A stretch of DNA of 42,034 nucleotides from Streptomyces beijiangensis (GTDB taxonomy: Bacteria > Actinomycetota > Actinomycetes > Streptomycetales > Streptomycetaceae): contig NZ_JAFLRJ010000038.1 in assembly GCF_017315755.1 (NCBI RefSeq), forward strand, positions 1 through 42,034. The letters are read 5' to 3'. Under the pieces are notes generated by a model. That model had not been told where the DNA came from. It made no database searches and saw only the letters and a program-made list of their open reading frames with translations. Every line of letters starts with the position of its first letter. The stretch's first letter is position 1. The translations under genes and the position numbers were made by a program. Shown one piece after another: positions 15,020 to 23,132 of this stretch.

Positions 15020-16095
15020 GCACCACGACCGCACCGCCCGCACCGCCCGCACCGGACGCCACCGCCGAAACGGCAGGACCCTCGGGCCGGCTGCCCTTCT
15101 GGGTCAACCAGCAGCTCGGGCTCTTCGTGCTGGTCATCGCTCTGGCCGCGCTGTTCGGGCTGCTGCGCCCCGCCTTCTTCAACGCCCAGTTCGTCCTCTT
15201 CCCCCTGTTGAGCGACATCTCCACGCTGACCGTGGTGGCGCTCGCCCAGATGGTCGTGCTGTCGGTGGGGCACATGAATCTCGCCGTGGGACGGATGGCC
15301 TCTTTCGGCGCGATGTTCGCCGGGCTCGGCTACGACCGGCTCCATCTCCCGCTGATCCTGGGCCTGTTGCTCTGCCTGGTCGCGGGCACCGCCATCGGGG
15401 CGCTCGCCGGATGGGTCATCGCACGTACAGGAGTGAGCTCCTTCGTCGTCACCCTGGCCATGGACTTCGCACTCCTCGGCCTCGTCTCACTGCTCTACAC
15501 GGCGCTGACCGACAACGCCGCCTTCACCACGACTCCGTCGGGCATGGCGGAGCTGCGCAGCTACTCGCTCGCCGACATCTGCGCCGGCCCCATCTGCGGC
15601 TCGAACGCGATACCCCAGCTGGGGCAGTTCGCCGTACTGGCACTGGTCGGCCTCGGTTTCCTCTACCGCTACACCCGCACCGGCCGGGAGCTGCTCCTCA
15701 CCGGGGCGAACCCGGCCGCAGCCGAACTCTCCGGCATCCCGACCGGCCGGCGCATCATCACCGCCCACGCCCTCTCCGGGCTGCTGGCCGCACTGGCAGG
15801 CTTCATGGCCGCCGTCAGCACCGGGTCCTTCCGGGCCTCCATCGGCGGGGAGTTCATGCTCCCCTCGTTCCTCGGAGCGGTGCTCGGCGGCACGCTGCTG
15901 ACCGGCGGAGTCGTCTCCGTGCTCGGTGCCCTGCTCGGCACCTCGCTGGTGGACGTGATCCGCAAGGGGCTCGATCTGCTCGGGGTCGGTCTTGAGAGCC
16001 TGAACATCTATCTGGGCGGCGTCCTGCTGCTGGCCCTGTCGGCCGACCGGATCCGTAACGTCGTCTCCTACCGCAAGGTGGTGCGGTCCACATGA
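15016..16095 (+). CDS. Sugar ABC transporter permease 1 (RbsC-like)
   Basis: A 359-residue inner-membrane protein with about ten hydrophobic helices and the BPD_transp_2 pattern of ribose/rhamnose-type importers: VSVGHMNLAVGRMASFGA near the second helix pair and GANPAAAELSGIPTGRRIITAHALSG, the cytoplasmic loop that couples to the ATPase. The N-terminal 30 residues are an Ala/Pro-rich cytosolic tail. Its ATG overlaps the enolase stop, and its stop overlaps the second permease start. Two different permeases in one operon suggest a heterodimeric channel, as in E. coli AI-2 and rhamnose importers. Confidence 0.92.
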   Translation: MSTTTAPPAPPAPDATAETAGPSGRLPFWVNQQLGLFVLVIALAALFGLLRPAFFNAQFVLFPLLSDISTLTVVALAQMVVLSVGHMNLAVGRMASFGAMFAGLGYDRLHLPLILGLLLCLVAGTAIGALAGWVIARTGVSSFVVTLAMDFALLGLVSLLYTALTDNAAFTTTPSGMAELRSYSLADICAGPICGSNAIPQLGQFAVLALVGLGFLYRYTRTGRELLLTGANPAAAELSGIPTGRRIITAHALSGLLAALAGFMAAVSTGSFRASIGGEFMLPSFLGAVLGGTLLTGGVVSVLGALLGTSLVDVIRKGLDLLGVGLESLNIYLGGVLLLALSADRIRNVVSYRKVVRST

Positions 16096-17132
16096 ACATC
16101 CCCAACATCCCCCGTGACCTTCTGACCTCAGTGGCTCCCGCGATCCGGCGGCACTCGCGCTCCACCGAGACGACCCTGCTCGCCGTCGTCCTGGTGGGCT
16201 GTGCGGGCCTTGCGATCGCCTCGTCGGGCGACTTCCTCTCGGGGAACTCCGTCCGTACGTTCCTGCAGTACCTGGCCACTCCGGTGCTCATCGGGCTGGC
16301 CCAGATGGTCGCCCTGTGCGTGGGCCAGCTCAATCTGGCGGTCGGCGCCCTGGGTGGATTCACCGCCGCCGTGATGGCGGTCCTGATGGCCGACGCCCAT
16401 CTTCCGATGGTGGTCGTGGTGGTGGCGGGTCTGCTGATCGCCACGCTGATCGGGATGCTGACCGGGGTGTTCATCGTGGCCACCCGGATCAACGGCTTCA
16501 TCGTCACGCTCGCCACCATGACCATGCTGCTGGGCGCGCAGTACCGCGTCGTGGGCACCCGTACCGTCGACGGCTACTCCTCCTTCCTGAAGGACCTGGG
16601 GTCGGCCGCACCGCTGAACATCCCGCTGGTCTTCCTGACCGCCGTCGCCACCGCCGCGCTGCTCGCGCTGTTCATGCACCGGGGCATCGCCGGCCGCCGG
16701 CTGCTCGCGGCGGGCGGCAATCCCCTCGCCGCACGGCTGTCGGGCATCTCCACGGACCGGCAGATCGTCCTCGCCCACACGCTCTCCGGTCTGCTGATCG
16801 GCATCGCCGCCGTCACCGCGACGGCCTCGCTGCCGGGGGTCAACTCCAGTGTCGGCGGCGACTGGCTGCTGCCGAGTTTCGCGGCCCCCATCATCGGCGG
16901 AGTCGCGCTCACCGGCGGCTCGGTGGCCGTGATCGGCACCGTCCTCGCCGCCTTCCTCATGCGGCTCATCGACACCGCCCGGGCGCAGTTCTCGCTCGAC
17001 CCGAGCTGGGTGAACTTCCTCATCGGCGTCGTCGTCCTGGGCACCGTGGTCGGCGGCCGGGTCCGCCAGTCGCGGGTCGCCGCCCCGCTGCCCGCCGCCG
17101 CCCCGCTGCCCGCCGCCGGAGGTGCACGATGA
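16092..17132 (+). CDS. Sugar ABC transporter permease 2 (RbsC-like)
   Basis: A 346-residue membrane protein paralogous to the upstream permease: the same CVGQLNLAVGALGGF motif and coupling loop GGNPLAARLSGISTDRQIVLAHTLSG. About ten transmembrane helices are visible. The last about 20 residues are a repeated Ala/Pro tail (PLPAAAPLPAAG) that probably lies outside the fold. Start and stop codons overlap the neighbouring genes by four bases each, so the complex is translated stoichiometrically. Substrate as for the rest of the operon. Confidence 0.92.
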   Translation: MNIPNIPRDLLTSVAPAIRRHSRSTETTLLAVVLVGCAGLAIASSGDFLSGNSVRTFLQYLATPVLIGLAQMVALCVGQLNLAVGALGGFTAAVMAVLMADAHLPMVVVVVAGLLIATLIGMLTGVFIVATRINGFIVTLATMTMLLGAQYRVVGTRTVDGYSSFLKDLGSAAPLNIPLVFLTAVATAALLALFMHRGIAGRRLLAAGGNPLAARLSGISTDRQIVLAHTLSGLLIGIAAVTATASLPGVNSSVGGDWLLPSFAAPIIGGVALTGGSVAVIGTVLAAFLMRLIDTARAQFSLDPSWVNFLIGVVVLGTVVGGRVRQSRVAAPLPAAAPLPAAGGAR

Positions 17133-18676
17133 GTGAAGTACTCCTCGAAGGCCGGGAGATCGTCAAGGTCTTCCCCGGTGTCCGCGCGCTGGACGGCGTC
17201 GGACTGCGTCTTGAGGCGGGCGCCGTACACGCGCTGCTGGGCGAGAACGGCGCCGGGAAGTCCACCCTGATCAAGGTCCTCACCGGGGTCCACCCGCCGG
17301 ACGGCGGACAGTTGCTCTGGCGCGGCGAGGCGGTACGGTTCCGGTCGCCGCTGGAAGCCGCGCGGACCGGGATCGGGGTCGTGCACCAGGAGCGGAACCT
17401 GGTGCCCGGCTTCTCCGTCGCGGAGAACATCTGCCTCCAGGCGCCCCCGTCCCGTCGTGGGATGATCGACCGCGCGGCGATGTCGGCCCCGGCGCTGCGG
17501 TGCCTGGCCGAGATCGGCGTGGATCTGGACCCGCAGACACCGGTCGGGCAACTCTCGGTCGCGCAGAAGCAGTTGGTGGAGATCGCGAAGGCCCTGTTCA
17601 CCGAGAGCCGGGTCCTCCTCCTCGACGAACCGACGGCCTCCCTCTCGCCCCAGGAAACCGAACGGCTCTTCGAGGTGATCCGCAGACTCGCGGCCCGCGG
17701 CACCTGTGTCGTCTTCGTCAGCCACAAGCTGGAGGAGGTCTTCGCGGTGTGCGACACGGTCACGGTGCTGCGCGACGGGCAGTCCGTACTGGACTCCGCG
17801 CCCCTCGCGCAGTACACCCACGACGACGTGGTGAACCTGATGGTGGGCCGCGCCCATACGACGGCCGGCCTCGCCCCGCGGACGTGCGACACCGCCTCTC
17901 CTCCGGCGCTCGCGCTCAGCGGGGTGTCCACCGCCGCGGGGCACCGCGACATCTCGCTCGACGTCCGGGTCGGCGAGATCGTCGGCCTGTACGGACTCGT
18001 CGGCGCGGGCCGAAGCGAACTGGCCAAGGCGATCCTGGGGCTGGACCGGATAGAAGCCGGCGAGATCCGGGTGCACGGCACACCGGTGAGGATCAACTCG
18101 CCCCGGCAGGCGCTGCACAAGCACGGCATCGGTTACGTGACCGAGAACCGCAAGGAGGAGGGCGTCTTCCTGGAACAGCCGATCGTACGGAACATCACCG
18201 TCACCGTGTGGCGGAAGCTGGCCCGCGCGCTGGGCTACGTACCGGCGAAGGAGGAGCGCGCCACGGCGGCGGACCTGGTCGCCAGGCTCGGCATCCGGAT
18301 CTCGGGACTGCAGCAGCTCGCCGGAGAGCTCTCCGGGGGCAATCAGCAGAAGGTGAGCCTCGCGAAGTGGCTCGCCGCCGACACCCGTCTGCTGATCGTC
18401 GACGAGCCCACCGTCGGCGTCGACATCCGTACGAAGAGGGCCTTCCACGAGCTGCTCTGGGAGCTCGCGGGCAAGGGGCTGGCGATCCTGCTGATCAGCA
18501 GCGACCTCGGCGAGATGGTGACCCTGGCGGACCGCGTCGTCGTGATGGGCAACTACCGCCGTCTCGGAGAGACCGACAACGACCACGACTACGAGGAGAT
18601 GAGCGGCCGGATCATCCGTCTCATCCACGGCCGCCCCGAGGAGGCCGTCGCCCCGGCAGAGAGGAACCCCGCATGA
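17129..18676 (+). CDS. Sugar ABC transporter ATP-binding protein (two-domain, RbsA-like)
   Basis: A 515-residue fused double ATPase that powers import. Domain 1 (about 1-240) has Walker A GENGAGKST, signature LSVAQKQ and Walker B LLLDEPTASL. Domain 2 (about 255-500) has the degenerate Walker A GLVGAGRSE typical of the family, signature LSGGNQQK and Walker B LLIVDEPTVGVDI. The cysteine-free degenerate second site is normal for RbsA/XylG/MglA-type proteins. ATG 17129 overlaps the permease stop. The mutarotase gene follows with another ATGA overlap. Confidence 0.95.
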   Translation: MSEVLLEGREIVKVFPGVRALDGVGLRLEAGAVHALLGENGAGKSTLIKVLTGVHPPDGGQLLWRGEAVRFRSPLEAARTGIGVVHQERNLVPGFSVAENICLQAPPSRRGMIDRAAMSAPALRCLAEIGVDLDPQTPVGQLSVAQKQLVEIAKALFTESRVLLLDEPTASLSPQETERLFEVIRRLAARGTCVVFVSHKLEEVFAVCDTVTVLRDGQSVLDSAPLAQYTHDDVVNLMVGRAHTTAGLAPRTCDTASPPALALSGVSTAAGHRDISLDVRVGEIVGLYGLVGAGRSELAKAILGLDRIEAGEIRVHGTPVRINSPRQALHKHGIGYVTENRKEEGVFLEQPIVRNITVTVWRKLARALGYVPAKEERATAADLVARLGIRISGLQQLAGELSGGNQQKVSLAKWLAADTRLLIVDEPTVGVDIRTKRAFHELLWELAGKGLAILLISSDLGEMVTLADRVVVMGNYRRLGETDNDHDYEEMSGRIIRLIHGRPEEAVAPAERNPA

Positions 18677-18996
18677 AGCGCGTCGCCCAGGTCATCAAGG
18701 TGCGGCCCGAGAAGCTCGCCGCGTACCGGGAGCTCCACCGCGACGTCCCGCAGCCGGTCCTCGACCGGCTGCGCCGGTCCCACATCGCCAACTACTCGAT
18801 CCATCTGCTGGGCGACCGGCTGTTCAGCTACTTCGAGTACCACGGCGACGACCTGCCCGCGGACCTGGCGGCCATGGGCGGCGACGCGGTGACACAGGCG
18901 TGGTGGGCTCTCACCGACCCCTGCCAGGAGCCGGTCGACGAAGCGGCGCCCGGGGAGTGGTGGACCGGCCTTGAACAGGTGTTCCTCATGGAGTAG
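18673..18996 (+). CDS. rhaM: L-rhamnose mutarotase-like protein (RhaM family)
   Basis: A 107-residue protein matching the RhaM/YiiL fold, which interconverts alpha and beta anomers of L-rhamnose and, less well, L-fucose. The E. coli catalytic His22 and nearby Tyr18 fall at exactly the same positions here (AYRELH), followed by the conserved NYSIHLL strand and QAWWALTD. The start overlaps the ATPase stop and follows GAGAGGAA. Its presence just behind the importer supports a 6-deoxyhexose substrate. The cluster carries no isomerase or kinase, so the sugar is probably oxidised rather than phosphorylated; the dehydrogenase, lactonase and aldolase must lie elsewhere. Confidence 0.88.
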   Translation: MKRVAQVIKVRPEKLAAYRELHRDVPQPVLDRLRRSHIANYSIHLLGDRLFSYFEYHGDDLPADLAAMGGDAVTQAWWALTDPCQEPVDEAAPGEWWTGLEQVFLME

Positions 18997-19057
18997 AGGC
19001 GGCCCTCGATAGACTCCTCCCCATCGATCGAACCTTCACTGCGCCACAGGAGGCCGG

Positions 19058-19765
19058 ATGCCGTCCCACGACCCCACCGCCTCCCCCAGCCCGGCCGTCT
19101 CGTCCGCGAAGCCGCAGCGCCAGGCCCTGACGGACAGTGTGTACGAGGCCATCAAGGCCATGGTGATGGACCACGAGATCGTCCCCGGCGCCCGCGTCGG
19201 CATCGAGTCCCTCTCCCGGTCCCTCCAGGTCTCGCCCACCCCGGTGCGCGAGGCGCTGGCGCGCCTGGAGTCCGACGGGCTGCTGGTCAAGCGTTCGCTG
19301 GCCGGTTACCGCGCCACCGAACTGCTGACGCCGGAGGGAATGGAGCAGCTCTTCGAGATGCGGCTCCTCCTGGAGCCGAGGGCGGCTGCCCTCGCGGCCA
19401 CGTACGCCGACGAGGCACAACTGGACACCCTTGAACAGCTTCTCGACGCCATGCAGTCCCGTCCCGAGGTGGACGGCCGCTACGCCGCCTACCGCGATTT
19501 CGTGGCACTCGACCAGCGCTTCCACGACGCCATCGCGGTCGGCGCCGCGCGCCCGCTGCTCGCGGACGCCATCGAGCGCCTCCACTCCCACCTCCATATC
19601 TTCCGGCTCCGCTCCGTTCCCGGTGCGGGCGAACCCACGCTCGCCGAACACGAGCGCATCGTCCGTGCCGTACTGCGTCGCAGCCCGGAGCGCGCGTCGG
19701 AGGCGATGACGGAGCATCTGCGGCTCAGCCTGGAGCGCCAGCGCAACCAGGAGGGGGTCTCGTGA
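19058..19765 (+). CDS. GntR-family regulator (FadR/FCD subgroup)
   Basis: A 235-residue transcription factor. Residues about 24-95 form the winged helix-turn-helix (LTDSVYEAIKAM, SRSLQVSPTPVREALARLE, the wing KRSLAGYRAT). Residues about 105-225 are the helical FCD domain that binds small acids with a metal (MRLLLEPRAA, the His in DQRFHDAI and in AEHERIV). ATG 19058 has a strong ribosome site (AGGAGG). It lies 61 bases after the mutarotase gene on the same strand and most likely controls the fucosidase and importer operons. A palindrome beginning 16 bases after its stop also occurs upstream of dppA, which raises a second possible target. Confidence 0.92.
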   Translation: MPSHDPTASPSPAVSSAKPQRQALTDSVYEAIKAMVMDHEIVPGARVGIESLSRSLQVSPTPVREALARLESDGLLVKRSLAGYRATELLTPEGMEQLFEMRLLLEPRAAALAATYADEAQLDTLEQLLDAMQSRPEVDGRYAAYRDFVALDQRFHDAIAVGAARPLLADAIERLHSHLHIFRLRSVPGAGEPTLAEHERIVRAVLRRSPERASEAMTEHLRLSLERQRNQEGVS

Positions 19766-19780
19766 GGCAACGGACAGGCG

Positions 19781-19800
19781 CTGGAGGTCCGGACCTCTAG
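19781..19800. promoter_or_regulatory. GAGGTCCGGACCTC palindrome between convergent genes
   Basis: A perfect 14-bp palindrome, 20 bp if one mismatch is allowed (19781-19800). It overlaps the stop codon of the methyltransferase gene. It may act as a short two-way terminator (8-pair stem, CCGG loop), but the near-copy in the dppA promoter argues for a protein-binding site. Confidence 0.5.
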
Positions 19801-20528
19801 CTCGTGCCCGTACGCCCCACGACCAGCCATTTCGACGGCAGCACAATCCGTGGGCCGTCCGCGCGGTACTCCGTCGTCGTCAACGGCAGCTCGCCCTCGG
19901 CCACCACGTCCAGCCCCGCCGACCTGAAGTACTCGGGCAGTTCCGCGTCGGCCACTTCGCCCGGGGCGATGCCGTGCGCGAAGATCGGCCTCATTTTGGC
20001 CGGCGGTCCGGCCGGACCCTGTGCGATGCCCATCATCAGCGGCTTCGCTTCCTGCGAAGGCTCCACCACGAAGGCCCGCCCGCGCTCCCCCACGAGCGTC
20101 GCGATCGTATCGGCGAGCGCCTGCCGGTCGCCGGGCTCGCACTGGTGCAGCACCCCACGCATATAGACCTGCGCATCGCCCAGTTCGGCATGGAGCTGCT
20201 GTACGGCCTTCTCGTCCACGGCGTCGAGCTGCTCGAAGCGCACCTGCCCCGACCCGTCCTGGTGCCGGGCATGCTCTACCGCGGCCACCGACAGGTCGAC
20301 GCCCACGGTCCGCTCGAAACGGCCCGCCAGGAACCGCGTCTGCGTTCCGTTGCCGCAGCCCAGGTCCACGAGGGGCAGTCCCTGCTCGGCCAAGTGCCCC
20401 TCGAAGAGCGCGAGATGGATCCCGGCCGTCAGCGCGGGATCCGCGTCCCAGAACACCGCACCCTGCTCGTCGGGCGCCTCGCCCCAGAACCCTTCCCAGG
20501 CGTCCTTGTACCGCGTCGTCACACTCAT
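19797..20528 (-). CDS. SAM-dependent class I methyltransferase
   Basis: A 243-residue cytosolic enzyme with a Rossmann fold. Motif I is LVDLGCGNGTQTRFLA at about residues 52-67, followed by the acidic loop VGVDLSVAAVEHA that holds the ribose of SAM and a post-I FEQLDAVDE. The middle segment (YMRGVLHQCEPGDRQALADTIATLVGERGRAFVVEPS) resembles methyltransferases acting on small molecules or lipids. ATG 20528 has GGGGAG eight bases upstream; the frame runs further but lacks a better start. It stands alone, convergent with the GntR gene. A CCTGTC/GACAGG hairpin lies in its leader. The substrate cannot be told. Confidence 0.85.
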   Translation of the reverse strand: MSVTTRYKDAWEGFWGEAPDEQGAVFWDADPALTAGIHLALFEGHLAEQGLPLVDLGCGNGTQTRFLAGRFERTVGVDLSVAAVEHARHQDGSGQVRFEQLDAVDEKAVQQLHAELGDAQVYMRGVLHQCEPGDRQALADTIATLVGERGRAFVVEPSQEAKPLMMGIAQGPAGPPAKMRPIFAHGIAPGEVADAELPEYFRSAGLDVVAEGELPLTTTEYRADGPRIVLPSKWLVVGRTGTS

Positions 20529-20552
20529 GACCAGCTCCCCAGGATGTGGCCA

Positions 20553-20569
20553 CCTGTCGCCGTGACAGG
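20553..20569. promoter_or_regulatory. Inverted repeat in the methyltransferase leader
   Basis: CCTGTC-GCCGT-GACAGG, six-base arms with a five-base centre, about 25 bases upstream of the methyltransferase ATG. It could be an operator or a leader hairpin. Confidence 0.3.
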
Positions 20570-20613
20570 GCGTCAAGATCGGTGTACCCCGAAGGAGTTG
20601 CGTGCACAACCCG

Positions 20614-23049
20614 TCAGCGCACACCTTCGCCCGGTGTTCGGGCCCGGCGTACGCCCGGGGGCAGGGACAGCTCGAACCAGACCGTCTTTCCCTCCCCGGT
20701 ACGGCTCGCACCCCACTCCCGCGACAGCCTGCTCACCACCCGCAGTCCGCGCCCCGCCTCGTCGGCCGGACCCGCGCTCAGCAGGGTCGGCAGGACATGC
20801 CCGTCGTCCACCACCTCGCAGAGCAGCGTCTCGGCCCGCACCAGCCGGAGCCCGACACGGTGGCCGTCCACGTGCCGTACCGCATTGGTCACCACTTCGG
20901 AGACCAGCAGCTCCGCGTTCTCCGACACCTCTTCAAGGCCCCACTCCCGGAGCTGTGCGCGCACCAACCGCCGCGCCGTGCCCGCCTCCTGGGCCTCCGG
21001 GGCCAGCTCCCACCGGGCGACGTCTTCGGTCGCGATTCCGTTGAGCCTGGCCATCAGCAGGGCCACGTCGTCCTTGCGCCCGCCCCGCGTGTTGAGAGAG
21101 CGGATGATCGTGTCGCAGGCGTCGTCCATGGAGGCGGCGGGATGGGCGGCCGATTCGCAGAGTGTGGCGAGCCCGACGCCGATGTCCTCGCCCCGTACCT
21201 CCACCAGGCCGTCGGTGCACATCACCAGGCGGTCCCCGGGCGCCACCGCGATCCGTGCGGTCTCGAAGGGCACCCCGCCGACTCCGATCGGTGCGCCCGT
21301 GGGCAGTTCGAGGAGTTCGCTGCGGCCGTCCGCGGCCCGGACGAGGACCGGCGGGATGTGGCCCGCGTTGGCCATGAGCAGTTCGCCGTGGACCGGGTCG
21401 TAGACGGCATACAGACAGGTCGCCAGATAGTGCTCGCCGAGCCGCTGCGCCAGGTCGTCGAGGTTGCGCAGCAGCTGTGCGGGCGGCAGGTCGAGGGCGG
21501 ACAGGGTCTGTACGGCGGTCCTCAACTGGCCCATCATCGCCGCCGAGTTGAGTCCGTGCCCCATCACATCGCCGACCACCAGCGCGATCCGCGAACCGGG
21601 CAGCTTGATGGAGTCGAACCAGTCGCCGCCGACCCGGCCGAGCAGCGTCCCCGGCAGATAGCGGGTCGCCGTGTCGCAGCCGGCCATCCGCGGGGTGACC
21701 TGCGGCAGCATGCTGTCCTGGAGGGTCTCGGCGACGCTCTCCTGGTAGGTGTACATCCGTGCGTTGTCCAGGACGAGCCCGGCGCGGGCGGCGAGTTCGG
21801 CGCCGGTGAAGCGGTCCATGTCGTTGAAGAGTGCGCGGCCCGGGTGGCGCAGCAGGATCATGAAGCCGAGGACCACATTGCGCGCCTTGAGCGGCACCAC
21901 CAGCATGGAACGGCCGTTGATCAGCGGCCTGATGTCGCGCTTTTCGAACTGCGAGGCGATGGCGGTGCCCATCTGCTCGCTGATCTGCGGTACGAGCACG
22001 GGATCGCCGGAGGTCATGCACTGGAAGAACGGTGTGTGCGCGGGGAAGGGCATCGCCTCTCCGACCGGGACCACGTCGTCCCAGCGTCCGGGTGCGTCGA
22101 CGTGCTCGACGGCGACCCGGTGCCACATGGTGGTCTCGTCGGGCGGCCCGTCGGGGAATCCTTCGCCCGCGATGACCTGTTCGCGCAGATAGGTGCCCGC
22201 GACGTCGGTGAAGCGCGGCACGACGGCGGCGCTCACTTCCTGGATCGTACGGGCGAGATCGAGGGAGGAACCGATGCGTCCGCTCACCTCGTTGAGGAAT
22301 TCGAGCCGCTCGCGCACGGCGGCGTACTCAAGGTCCAGCTCCGGGGCCACGGGTGCGGTGGTCTGTCCCGCTGCCGTGTCCGCCTCGGCCTGCCGTCGCC
22401 TCGCCGCGCGCTCTGCCCGCCGCGGAACTCCCCAGTCTGGTGTCACGGGCACGCGGTCGTGCTGGCTGAACTCCAGGACCGGATAGCCCAGTTCGAGCAC
22501 CTGCGAAACGATACGGCGGCTCTCGCCGACACTCATGCTCGGAAGGATCTCCGGCAGGCGTCCCGCCAGTTCGTCGGAGCCGAGGAATTCCGTGTGCAGC
22601 GCGAACCCGGGCGCTATCCGCTCGACAGCGCCGTCATCGGACTCGGTGCGGAGCTGGGAGGCGTCCGCGGCGAGAACCAGCAGCCGCTCGGGCCCTGGAC
22701 CGACGAGCGGATACGCCCACCACAGCACATCGATCTGCGCCCGTCCCGGCTCGGACAGCCGGGCCCGGCCCGCGGCCGGATAGGAGGTGAGTCCGTTCAG
22801 CGTGGCGTCCAGGCCAGGACCCAGTTCGCCGTAGACCGGGTCATATCCGTCGTACGATCCGTCCTCGCTCAGCGCGCCGGAGACCGGCATCAAATCGAGG
22901 GCGGGCAGCCCCACCGCCTCTTCCCTGGGACGGCCGAACAGCCGCCGCGCACCGGTCGACCAGTGCGAGACGAGGCCCTGTCCGTCCACCACGACGACGG
23001 CCAGCGGAATGCGTCCTGCCTCTGCGTACTGCGGAGTACCACGCTCCAT
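20614..23049 (-). CDS. PAS-GAF-PP2C-HATPase signalling phosphatase (SpoIIE/RsbU type)
   Basis: An 811-residue multidomain regulator. Residues about 13-130 form a PAS sensor (LAVVVVDGQGLVSHWS). About 250-430 is a GAF domain introduced by a coiled helix (LEFLNEVSGRIGSSLDL). About 440-670 is the PP2C-type phosphatase with metal Asp476 (GGDWFD), Asp494 (GDVMGHG), Asp613 (CTDGLVE) and the GRKDDVA end. About 690-795 is an anti-sigma-factor-like ATPase with N box SEVVTNAVRH (Asn722) and AGRGLRVV. It can thus, in principle, both dephosphorylate an anti-anti-sigma factor and bind or phosphorylate one. Streptomyces encode many such proteins; the partner is unknown. ATG 23049 follows a moderate site (GGTGGA). 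It is not coupled to neighbours. Confidence 0.93.
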   Translation of the reverse strand: MERGTPQYAEAGRIPLAVVVVDGQGLVSHWSTGARRLFGRPREEAVGLPALDLMPVSGALSEDGSYDGYDPVYGELGPGLDATLNGLTSYPAAGRARLSEPGRAQIDVLWWAYPLVGPGPERLLVLAADASQLRTESDDGAVERIAPGFALHTEFLGSDELAGRLPEILPSMSVGESRRIVSQVLELGYPVLEFSQHDRVPVTPDWGVPRRAERAARRRQAEADTAAGQTTAPVAPELDLEYAAVRERLEFLNEVSGRIGSSLDLARTIQEVSAAVVPRFTDVAGTYLREQVIAGEGFPDGPPDETTMWHRVAVEHVDAPGRWDDVVPVGEAMPFPAHTPFFQCMTSGDPVLVPQISEQMGTAIASQFEKRDIRPLINGRSMLVVPLKARNVVLGFMILLRHPGRALFNDMDRFTGAELAARAGLVLDNARMYTYQESVAETLQDSMLPQVTPRMAGCDTATRYLPGTLLGRVGGDWFDSIKLPGSRIALVVGDVMGHGLNSAAMMGQLRTAVQTLSALDLPPAQLLRNLDDLAQRLGEHYLATCLYAVYDPVHGELLMANAGHIPPVLVRAADGRSELLELPTGAPIGVGGVPFETARIAVAPGDRLVMCTDGLVEVRGEDIGVGLATLCESAAHPAASMDDACDTIIRSLNTRGGRKDDVALLMARLNGIATEDVARWELAPEAQEAGTARRLVRAQLREWGLEEVSENAELLVSEVVTNAVRHVDGHRVGLRLVRAETLLCEVVDDGHVLPTLLSAGPADEAGRGLRVVSRLSREWGASRTGEGKTVWFELSLPPGVRRARTPGEGVR

Positions 23050-23132
23050 GGATCCACCGTACGACTCCCACGGAGCAGTGCGCGGGCGAAGGACCGAAAA
23101 GGTCGTGCGCCCGCGCACATTCTGACAAAAGG

